From assembly GCF_013177735.1 (NCBI RefSeq), contig NZ_WOEZ01000195.1, positions 32,801 to 96,800 on the forward strand: DNA of 64,000 nucleotides, given 5' to 3'. Position 1 is the first letter of the stretch, and every line of letters starts with the position of its first letter. Shown here piece after piece: positions 18,818 through 25,757 of this stretch. The stretch comes from Paraburkholderia elongata. Lineage in GTDB: Bacteria > Pseudomonadota > Gammaproteobacteria > Burkholderiales > Burkholderiaceae. The translations under genes were made by a program, and so were the position numbers. The notes beneath the pieces were generated by a model. It was given only the letters and a program-made list of their open reading frames with translations. It was not told the origin of the DNA and made no database searches.

Positions 18818-19375
18818 ATGAAGACCGCACAGGAACTCCGCACCGGTAACGTCGTGATGATCGGCAGCGACGCGATGGTCGTGCAAAAGGCCGAATACAA
18901 CAAGTCGGGCCGTAACTCCGCCGTCGTGAAGATGAAGTTCAAGAACCTGCTGACCGGCGCAGGCATGGAAAGCGTGTACAAGGCAGACGACAAGTTCGAC
19001 GTCGTCGTGCTGGAACGCAAGGAAGTCGCGTACTCGTACTTCGCTGACCCGATGTACGTGTTCATGGACGCCGACTACAACCAGTTCGAAGTCGAAGGCG
19101 AAATGATGGGCGACGCCCTCCATTACCTCGAAGACGGCATGGCTTGCGAAGTCGTGTTCTACAACGAGAAAGCCATCTCGGTCGAACTGCCGACCACGCT
19201 GGTCCGTGAAATCATCTACACGGAACCGGCAGTCAAGGGCGATACGTCGTCGGGCAAGGTGTTGAAGAACGCCAAGCTGACCACCGGTTTCGAACTGCAA
19301 GTGCCGCTCTTCTGCAACATCGGCGACAAGATCGAAATCGACACGCGTACGCACGAGTACCGCAGCCGCGCGTAA
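18818..19375 (+). CDS. efp: Translation elongation factor P (arginine-rhamnosylated type)
   Basis: 185 residues from ATG at 18818 (MKTAQELRTGNVV). Three beta-barrel domains fit the family length. EF-P binds stalled ribosomes between P and E sites and speeds peptide bond formation at consecutive prolines. The loop tip reads YNKSGRNSA with Arg at position 32, so modification is by EarP, encoded just upstream, and not the lysine-type EpmA/B system. The C-terminal segment GDKIEIDTRTHEYRSRA is typical. The leader carries a long inverted repeat; the gene ends at a terminator at 19444-19460. Confidence 0.97.
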   Translation: MKTAQELRTGNVVMIGSDAMVVQKAEYNKSGRNSAVVKMKFKNLLTGAGMESVYKADDKFDVVVLERKEVAYSYFADPMYVFMDADYNQFEVEGEMMGDALHYLEDGMACEVVFYNEKAISVELPTTLVREIIYTEPAVKGDTSSGKVLKNAKLTTGFELQVPLFCNIGDKIEIDTRTHEYRSRA

Positions 19376-19443
19376 GCGCCTACAGCCTGAATTCTGCGCC
19401 GGAGCAAGTCCGGCGCAGCGAAAAAAAATGGCAAAAAAAAAAA

Positions 19444-19460
19444 GCGCCCACCTTGGGCGC
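19444..19460 (+). terminator. Rho-independent terminator of efp
   Basis: GCGCCCA (19444-19450) pairs with TGGGCGC (19454-19460) around CCT, flanked by a long A-run upstream and TTTTTCTTTTTT downstream. It lies about 70 bases after the efp stop. The A-run also allows termination on the other strand. Confidence 0.92.
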
Positions 19461-20043
19461 TTTTTCTTTTTTGCGCCGCCGTGTATGGTTGAGGAAAACT
19501 TTACCGGCAGCCTTCTCAAAAATGCCAGCCTGCTGCTCTTATCTTCCCGCCTTGCGTCAAACAAACCATTGATAAGCTTAAGTAATTGGCTTTGGCACAG
19601 TTCATGCTGCTGTCCGATAGAGACTGGTAAGGCTTTATTTTCTCAACGCCGGAAATACGACGTGAATAACGACATCGCCGAGGGCAAGCGGAACTTGAGG
19701 TAAGACGCTTCTTCGACAGCAACCGGGATTTCTGACCAGTCGAATGAAGGAAATACAGGTGCCCGCCCGCGCGTCACATCGCGCCAGCGCGGGCATCCAC
19801 TGAAAATCAAAGGACCTATAACACCATGAGTCGAATCGCCCCAACTCCGCTTGCACGTCGTGTCCCACGACCTGCACAGCGCCTATGCCAATTGGCCGGC
19901 AGCTGTTCCGCCGCCGTGGCAGGCGCTGCCAGCGCGGTATGGCGTTCGACCGACAGTACCGGCCAGCCATCGCGCCCAGGTTGCGCGCCAGAGTACCGGC
20001 GCGGCGTACCGGGTATTCCGTCCATCTAAAAATAGCGCTCGCC
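19461..20043. other. Intergenic region upstream of the response regulator
   Basis: About 580 bases. It contains a near-consensus sigma-54 promoter (19593-19608) and a 13-codon open frame from GTG 19662 whose product starts MNNDIAEGK, reminiscent of the start of CsbD stress proteins but soon stopped. A coding-like frame of 71 codons (TTG 19851 to 20066) has high third-position GC and overlaps the regulator start by 23 bases, but it lacks a clear ribosome site. I cannot call either as a gene. Confidence 0.45.
19593..19608 (+). promoter_or_regulatory. Candidate sigma-54 (-24/-12) promoter
   Basis: TGGCACAGTTCATGCT matches the sigma-54 consensus TGGCACR-N4-TTGCW at all constrained positions except one T, with the GG and GC dinucleotides exactly 12 bases apart. 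It points toward the NtrC-type regulator gene starting at 20044. A sequence this close to consensus is uncommon by chance, but there is no functional evidence. Confidence 0.5.
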
Positions 20044-21426
20044 ATGCCACATGCCCTGATTGTTGAAGACGATCCCAATAGCCTGTCTGGCCTGTCCGCC
20101 ATCCTCGCCGCCGACGGCTTTTCCGTCGACACCGCGACCACCATCGCCGAGGCTCGGGCTGCCCTGACGCGCTTCATTCCTGACGTCGTGCTGGTCGACC
20201 TGAATCTGCCGGACGGCAGCGGGCTCGATGTGTTGCAGCACCTGCCCGCGCACCCGCCCGGCGGCGCCTTGCCCGTGATCGTGATGACCGGCAACGCGAC
20301 GGTCGAGAGCGCGATCGAGGGTCTGCGGCACGGCATCTGGGACTACCTGCTCAAACCGGTCAATATCCCGCGCTTGCGTAGTCTGCTCGCGCGGATTCCG
20401 CGCCCGTACGAACTGACCGAAGAAGTCCAGACGCTGCGCGCGTCGCTGCGTCAACTCGGTCGTTTCGGCTCGTTACTGGGCCGCAGCGGTACGGTCCAGC
20501 ATGTGTACGACACGATCGAACATATCGCGCCGACTGAAGCCGCCGTGCTGATTTCCGGCGAAGCCGGCACGGGCAAGCAGATCGCCGCGCGCACGATGCA
20601 CGACATGAGCCGGCGCCGCAAAGGACCGTTCGTTACATTCGATTGCCGGAGTGCAGGCAGCGGCGCGGCGCTTCGCTCGCTCGACAGCCTGCTGTTCGGC
20701 CACGAGCGCGGCGCGTTCAGTGGCGCCGAGCAGCGCGAGCCGGGCCTGTTCGAGCAAGCCAGCGGCGGCACGCTGTTCATCGACGAAATAGCCGAACTGC
20801 CGCGTGCCCAGCAGGAAGCGCTGCTGCGCGCACTCGATTCGCAGACCTTCATGCGGGTCGGCGGCACGAATCAGGTGGCGACCGACTTCCGGCTGATCGC
20901 TTCGACACGCAAAAACCCACGCGCGGCGGTCGCCGACGGCAGCCTGCACGAAGACCTCGCGCTGCGTCTCGAAGCGGCCGCCATCACCCTACCGCCGTTG
21001 CGCGAGCGCGGCGACGATCCGGCGTTGATCGCGCAAGCCGTCGTCGATGATTTGAATCACGAAGCGACCGCGCGCGGCACGTCGGAAGTGGCCAAGCAAA
21101 TCGGGCCGAACTTCCTGCGCGAGTGTCTTTCGTACGAATGGCCGGGCAATGTGCGCGAGTTACAGGATCGCGTGCGCCGGGCGTATCACGCGTCGGGCGA
21201 CGTGCTGGAATCGCTGCGTGCCGATGAGGCGGGCTCGGCGAACGGGCGCGATCTGAACGGCAGCCGCGTGCAGGTCACTGTCGGCACACCCCTCGCGGAC
21301 GTCGAGGAAATGCTGATCCGCGCGACGCTCGATGCGGTCGGCGGCACGCGCCATCGCGCGGCATCGCTGCTGGGGATCAGTCCGAAGACGCTGTACAACA
21401 AGCTGCAACGGATGCGGTTGAACTGA
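20044..21426 (+). CDS. NtrC-family response regulator (AAA+ and Fis-type HTH)
   Basis: 460 residues from ATG at 20044 (MPHALIVEDDPNSL); upstream frame to 19885 would add 53 unlikely residues. The receiver domain has the acidic pair EDD, phospho-acceptor Asp in VVLVDLNLPD and Lys in LLKPVN. The AAA+ domain has Walker A GEAGTGKQ, Walker B GGTLFIDE and a sigma-54 loop reading GAFSGA where most activators have GAFTGA. The C-terminal Fis-type HTH ends RAASLLGISPKTLYNKLQRM. It should activate sigma-54 promoters after phosphorylation. No sensor kinase gene is next to it, and the leader has its own sigma-54-like promoter. The Ser in the loop may lower activity. Confidence 0.9.
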   Translation: MPHALIVEDDPNSLSGLSAILAADGFSVDTATTIAEARAALTRFIPDVVLVDLNLPDGSGLDVLQHLPAHPPGGALPVIVMTGNATVESAIEGLRHGIWDYLLKPVNIPRLRSLLARIPRPYELTEEVQTLRASLRQLGRFGSLLGRSGTVQHVYDTIEHIAPTEAAVLISGEAGTGKQIAARTMHDMSRRRKGPFVTFDCRSAGSGAALRSLDSLLFGHERGAFSGAEQREPGLFEQASGGTLFIDEIAELPRAQQEALLRALDSQTFMRVGGTNQVATDFRLIASTRKNPRAAVADGSLHEDLALRLEAAAITLPPLRERGDDPALIAQAVVDDLNHEATARGTSEVAKQIGPNFLRECLSYEWPGNVRELQDRVRRAYHASGDVLESLRADEAGSANGRDLNGSRVQVTVGTPLADVEEMLIRATLDAVGGTRHRAASLLGISPKTLYNKLQRMRLN

Positions 21427-21465
21427 CCTGGTTAGGCCGGCTTGGCGGTAGCCAGGCTTGAATAG

Positions 21466-21494
21466 AAAACGGCGCCTGAAAAAGGCGCCGTTTT
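21466..21494. terminator. Terminator between the response regulator and nagZ
   Basis: A 12-bp stem (21466-21477 with 21483-21494) with loop GAAAA, followed by a run of seven T on the plus strand and preceded by four A. It serves both convergent genes. Confidence 0.92.
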
Positions 21495-21563
21495 TTTGCT
21501 CGATGCAAACGCTCGAGTCCCTGATCCGCTATCTACCGGTTGCTACCGATTGCTACCGATTGC

Positions 21564-22592
21564 TCACGCAAACGCGCTGCGCAACAAGGCCTGCGCTTGC
21601 AGATACTGCGGCTCGGCGACCAGCTTGCTCCACTTGAGCGCCTTGCCGCGCGGCTGCATGCGCTTAAGCCGCTGCTGCGACTCCTTCGACGGCGTGAAGC
21701 GCAGCGCCTCCAGCACCTTTTCCGCTTCGTCCGGCTGATTGCAGATAAGCACCATGTCGCAACCTGCCTCCAGCGCGGCGCTCGCGCCTTCCGTCAGCGT
21801 GCCGCCCTGGCGCGCGGCTTCCATCGAGAGATCGTCGCTGAAGACTGCACCCTCGAAACGCAATTTTTTGCGCAGGATGTCCTGCAGCCAGACACGCGAA
21901 AAGCCCGCAGGCTTCGAGTCGACCTGTGGATAAACCACATGTGCGGGCAGCACGGCCCCTAGCGACACACCGAGCCAGTCGTACGGCGCCACGTCCTCGC
22001 GCAGGATCTCGTCGAGCGAACGGTCGTCGACCGGCATCGCAACATGCGAGTCGGCGTGCGCGAAGCCGTGCCCTGGAAAATGCTTGCCGCAATTGCTCAT
22101 GCCGGCCAATGCGAGGCCGTGATTGAGGCTCTTGGCCAGCAAGGCCACGACGCGCGGATCGCGATGGAATGAGCGATCGCCGATTACCTGCGACTGGCCG
22201 TAATTCAGATCGAGCACCGGGGTAAAACTCATATCGATGCCGCACGCGCGCAATTCGGCCGCGAGGATATAGCCGATCGCGGTCGTCACTTTGGTGGCGT
22301 GCAGCACGTCGCTGTCCCAAAGGGCGCCGAGCTTGCCCATCGCCGGCAACAGCGTGAAGCCGTCGGTGCGAAAGCGCTGCACTCGACCGCCTTCGTGGTC
22401 GACGGAAATCAGCAGATCGTCGCGGATCGCGCGGATCGAATCGGTCAGCGCGATCAATTGCGCGCGGCTCTCGTAATGGCGCGCGAACAGGATCACGCCG
22501 CCGGTCATCGGATGGGCAAGGCGGCGTTTATCGTCGTCGTTCAGCGTTGTGCCGACCACGTCGAGCATTACCGGTCCGGGAGTGAGTTTCAT
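21564..22592 (-). CDS. nagZ: Beta-N-acetylhexosaminidase NagZ
   Basis: 342 residues from ATG at 22592, preceded by a purine-rich stretch. A glycoside hydrolase family 3 enzyme, single domain, with the family hallmark KHFPGHG (seen as CGKHFPGHGFAHADSH, whose His is the unusual acid/base) and the nucleophile Asp in VFSDDLSMEAA. SVDHEGGRVQRF is the substrate-binding segment. NagZ removes N-acetylglucosamine from anhydromuropeptides in cytoplasmic cell wall recycling, and its products can signal beta-lactamase induction. It is the last gene of the leftward array and ends near the bidirectional terminator at 21466-21494. Confidence 0.96.
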   Translation of the reverse strand: MKLTPGPVMLDVVGTTLNDDDKRRLAHPMTGGVILFARHYESRAQLIALTDSIRAIRDDLLISVDHEGGRVQRFRTDGFTLLPAMGKLGALWDSDVLHATKVTTAIGYILAAELRACGIDMSFTPVLDLNYGQSQVIGDRSFHRDPRVVALLAKSLNHGLALAGMSNCGKHFPGHGFAHADSHVAMPVDDRSLDEILREDVAPYDWLGVSLGAVLPAHVVYPQVDSKPAGFSRVWLQDILRKKLRFEGAVFSDDLSMEAARQGGTLTEGASAALEAGCDMVLICNQPDEAEKVLEALRFTPSKESQQRLKRMQPRGKALKWSKLVAEPQYLQAQALLRSAFA

Positions 22593-22662
22593 CGAATTCC
22601 GCTAGAAAAAAGCCTGGTGCAAAGAGAGACGCGGCCGACGTGCGCCGCGTTCAGGATATTTT

Positions 22663-23106
22663 TTATTCGTCGCTGGCGGGTGCGTGCGGAGAGTCAGGCC
22701 CTCGCGCCACCTCCCCTGTTTCGGCAATCACGAACGACACGGCGTAATCGCGTTCGTCGCTGACCGTCACACGCGCTGTGATACCGCGCGCGTCGAGCCA
22801 TTCGGCCAGCTCGCCCGACGCAACCACCATCGGCTCGCCACTCGGCTTGTTGAGCGTTTGCAGCGCGCGCCAAGTCATCGGCCAGCGCATGCCGAGGCCG
22901 ATCGCTTTCGAGAATGCTTCTTTGGCCGAGAACCGCGTGGCGAGAAATGCGATTCCACGCGCCGCCGAACGCGCGTGGCGCGCGTGATAAACGCGCAGCT
23001 CGTCCGGGCCGAGCACCTTCTCTGCGAAGCGGCCGTTGGTGCGTGTCATCACCGCGGCCACGCGGCTGACCTGAACGATGTCCGTGCCGATGCCGTAGAT
23101 GGTCAT
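22663..23106 (-). CDS. acpS: Holo-[acyl-carrier-protein] synthase AcpS
   Basis: 147 residues. AcpS transfers 4'-phosphopantetheine from CoA to the serine of ACP (acpP is in the same window at 36635-36874). The two signature parts are present: YGIGTDIVQVSRV near the N-terminus (Mg-binding Asp) and FSAKEAFSKAIGLG in the middle (Glu and Lys of the active site). Slightly longer than E. coli AcpS (126) because of a Pro/Asp-rich end. It starts 16 bases after pdxJ, the common pdxJ-acpS arrangement. Confidence 0.96.
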   Translation of the reverse strand: MTIYGIGTDIVQVSRVAAVMTRTNGRFAEKVLGPDELRVYHARHARSAARGIAFLATRFSAKEAFSKAIGLGMRWPMTWRALQTLNKPSGEPMVVASGELAEWLDARGITARVTVSDERDYAVSFVIAETGEVARGPDSPHAPASDE

Positions 23107-23122
23107 GTCCGGCGCCGCGGCG

Positions 23123-23887
23123 TTACGCGCTTGCGCCGAGACGGGCGGCGACCATGATCGCCTTCATCTCGCGCACGGCGTTGTCCCAGCCGGCGAAGAT
23201 CGCATGCGCGACGATCGCGTGGCCGATATTCAGCTCGACGATGCCTTCGATCGCGGCAATCTGCTGAACGTTGGTGTAGTGCAGACCGTGACCCGCGTTG
23301 ACCTTGATGCCCAGCGTTGCGCCGAACTCGACGGCACGCACCACTCGCTCATATTCGCGCTGCTGCTCGGCGGGATCGTGCGCTTCCGCGTAGCGGCCCG
23401 TGTGCAGTTCGATCACCGGTGCGCCTGCTTCGTGCGCGGCGCGGATTTGCGTTTCGTCCGGATCGATGAAGAGCGACACGCGCGAGTTCGCTGCGGCGAG
23501 TTGCTGGCATGCTGCGCGCACGGCTTCGAACTGCCCGGCGACGTCGAGACCGCCTTCAGTCGTCAGTTCCTGACGCTTTTCCGGCACGAGGCAAACGTCG
23601 TGCGGCTGCACGTCACACGCAATGTCAAGCATCTCCTGCGTGACCGCACACTCCAGATTCATGCGCGTTTTCAACAGCGGCCGCAGCTTGCGCACGTCGG
23701 CATCGACGATATGGCGGCGGTCTTCACGCAGGTGCAGCGTGATCACGTCCGCGCCAGCCTCTTCGGCCATCAACGCGGCGCGGATCGGATCGGGGTAGGA
23801 GGTGCCGCGCGCGTTGCGCAGCGTGGCGACGTGATCGATGTTCACGCCCAGGTCAATCACATTCGGCGACGTAAGAAAGAAGCTCAT
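23123..23887 (-). CDS. pdxJ: Pyridoxine 5'-phosphate synthase PdxJ
   Basis: 254 residues, beginning MSFFLTSPNVIDLGVNIDHV with the conserved NIDHVATLRNARGTSYPDP. PdxJ is a TIM barrel that condenses 1-deoxyxylulose-5-phosphate with 3-amino-2-oxopropyl phosphate to form pyridoxine phosphate. Catalytic Glu in LHLREDRRH and the C-terminal NIGHAIVAHAIFAGWDNAV are as expected. Its ATG overlaps the recO stop by four bases (ATGA type), so the two are translationally coupled, as in many proteobacteria. Cytoplasmic. Confidence 0.97.
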   Translation of the reverse strand: MSFFLTSPNVIDLGVNIDHVATLRNARGTSYPDPIRAALMAEEAGADVITLHLREDRRHIVDADVRKLRPLLKTRMNLECAVTQEMLDIACDVQPHDVCLVPEKRQELTTEGGLDVAGQFEAVRAACQQLAAANSRVSLFIDPDETQIRAAHEAGAPVIELHTGRYAEAHDPAEQQREYERVVRAVEFGATLGIKVNAGHGLHYTNVQQIAAIEGIVELNIGHAIVAHAIFAGWDNAVREMKAIMVAARLGASA

Positions 23888-24795
23888 AAGTTCTGCAAGT
23901 CGATCAGGATCTGGCGCGTCGCGAGCGGCGTGCCGCCAAGGTAAGTGTTAAGCAGAAAGCGCATCAGCGTTTTGCTTTGCGCCACGGTCTGCACTCGATG
24001 GTAATCGTCCTTTTCCATATCGAGCAAGGTCTGTCCGGCGATCACCGGCCATTGCGCGGGCAGATCGTCGGAGGCTTCGCGCACGCCGCGCTCCGGGTCG
24101 AACACGTAGCGGCCTTCGGCCTGCACCGCTTTGCGCGCGACGGTGCGATCGAGCGCCATCGCATAACCGGTCTCCCGCAGCAGCACACGTTCGAACGAAC
24201 GCAGCACCTGCACGGGCGGCTCGTCATGCGCGAGGCGCGTCATCGTGACGACGTAGTGATGGAACAGTTGCGGATGCGGGTCTTCGCGTGCGCAGAATTT
24301 GACCAGCAGTTCGTTGACATAGAAACCGCAGAGCAGCGCGTCGCCCGCTAAAGGCAACATACCGCCGACCCATTCGGCACCGGTCAGCGTGCGCACTTCG
24401 GATTTGCCGGACCACGATAACGCAAGCGGCTGGAAGGTCTGCAGCACACCGCGCAAAGCGGAGTGCGGACGTTTCGCCCCCTTCGCGACGAGCGCGAGAC
24501 GGCCGTGATCGCGCGACAGCACGTCGATGATCAGACTGGTTTCGCGGTACGGATAGCTATGCAGGACAAAAGCGGGTTGCTCCGCGATCCGGTAATCGGA
24601 AGCAGAGGTGCGAGGCGCGCGGCGCGCCGGCGCTTTGCGCGGCTCGCCTTCGGCGCCTTGCGCACCGCTTTTGGCACCCTGAGCGCTTCTGGCACTCGAT
24701 GAGGTTTTCTTGGTACTGCGAGCGGGTTTGGACGGCTCGCGCGCCGGCGCTGCCGGCGCCGAGTCGTCCGGGTCAGCGTCGGAATTCAGCGTCAT
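23884..24795 (-). CDS. recO: DNA repair protein RecO
   Basis: 303 residues from ATG at 24795; GTG 24822 or ATG 24816 would overlap the end of era. The OB-fold domain begins at about residue 70 (AFVLHSYPYRETSLIIDVLS, then GRLALVAKGAKRPHS), followed by the helical domain typical of RecO. RecO helps RecR load RecA on SSB-coated DNA. The first 65 residues are a low-complexity Ala/Ser/Lys/Pro stretch absent from E. coli RecO (242 residues). It follows era with an 7-base gap and overlaps pdxJ, so translation of era-recO-pdxJ is coupled. Confidence 0.94.
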   Translation of the reverse strand: MTLNSDADPDDSAPAAPAREPSKPARSTKKTSSSARSAQGAKSGAQGAEGEPRKAPARRAPRTSASDYRIAEQPAFVLHSYPYRETSLIIDVLSRDHGRLALVAKGAKRPHSALRGVLQTFQPLALSWSGKSEVRTLTGAEWVGGMLPLAGDALLCGFYVNELLVKFCAREDPHPQLFHHYVVTMTRLAHDEPPVQVLRSFERVLLRETGYAMALDRTVARKAVQAEGRYVFDPERGVREASDDLPAQWPVIAGQTLLDMEKDDYHRVQTVAQSKTLMRFLLNTYLGGTPLATRQILIDLQNL

Positions 24796-24802
24796 GCACG
24801 CG

Positions 24803-25702
24803 TCATTCGTACCCATACGCACGGAGTCCGGCTTCGTTGTCAGCCCAGCCGCTCTTCACCTTGACGAAGGTTTCCAGATACACCGGGCCGTCGAACAACT
24901 TTTCCATGTCGAGGCGCGCTTCGGTGCTGATCTGCTTCAGCTTGGCGCCCTTCTGGCCAATGACCATCGCTTTTTGCGTATCGCGCTCCACCAGGATGGT
25001 CGCGAAAATGCGGCGCAGACGCCCTTCGGTTTCGAACTTGTCGATCAGTACGGTGCTCGTGTACGGCAGTTCGTCACCGGTCCAGCGGAACACCTTTTCG
25101 CGCAGGATTTCGGCGGCGAGAAAACGCTCGCTGCGATCGGTCAGGTCGTCTGCGCCGTAGATCGGCGCGCCTTCCGGCAGGAACGGCTTAATCGTTTCCA
25201 TCAAACGCTTGATATCGTCCGGATTCTTCGCCGACAGCGGCACGATCTCGTTGAACTGACGCAACGCGGCCACCTGTTGCATGAACGGGAACAGTGAATC
25301 CTTATCCGACACGCGATCGAGCTTGTTGGCGATCAGCAGCGTGGGCACCGACGGCGGGATCAGGTCGAGCACCTTCTGGTCGTCCGGGCCGAAGCGGCCG
25401 GCTTCGATCACGAACAGGATCGCGTCGACCGAACTCAGCGTGGACGTGACCGCGCGATTGAGCGAACGGTTCAGCGCGCCGCTGTGCTTGGTCTGGAAAC
25501 CCGGCGTGTCGACGAAAATGTACTGCGCGTCTTCAAGCGTGTGAATGCCGGTGATGCGATGGCGCGTAGTCTGGGCCTTGCGCGACGTGATACTGACTTT
25601 CTGGCCGACCAGCGCGTTCATCAGCGTGGACTTGCCGACGTTCGGGCGGCCGACGATCGCGACCATGCCGCAGCGAAAACCAGTGGGAGTGGGAGCGTTC
25701 AT
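24803..25702 (-). CDS. era: GTPase Era
   Basis: 299 residues. G1 is GRPNVGKSTLMN near residue 18, the switch I region ITSRKAQTTRHRITG is typical of Era, G3 is DTPGFQTKHSGALN, and G4 is NKLDRV. The C-terminal KH domain carries IVERDTQKAMVIGQKGAKLK. Era binds the 3' end of 16S rRNA and assists 30S maturation. It follows rnc by 55 bases, the conserved rnc-era-recO order, so RNase III and Era, both rRNA maturation proteins, share a transcript. Confidence 0.97.
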   Translation of the reverse strand: MNAPTPTGFRCGMVAIVGRPNVGKSTLMNALVGQKVSITSRKAQTTRHRITGIHTLEDAQYIFVDTPGFQTKHSGALNRSLNRAVTSTLSSVDAILFVIEAGRFGPDDQKVLDLIPPSVPTLLIANKLDRVSDKDSLFPFMQQVAALRQFNEIVPLSAKNPDDIKRLMETIKPFLPEGAPIYGADDLTDRSERFLAAEILREKVFRWTGDELPYTSTVLIDKFETEGRLRRIFATILVERDTQKAMVIGQKGAKLKQISTEARLDMEKLFDGPVYLETFVKVKSGWADNEAGLRAYGYE

Positions 25703-25757
25703 ATTGGGGCGACGGCAAGTTCAGATCGACGCGCGGGGAATGGCGCGCCGATGGCAA

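Noticed and set aside
21536..21563. Short tandem TTGCTACCGA repeats next to the nagZ stop
   Set aside because: Two to three units just outside the gene, likely slippage, with no link to a function.
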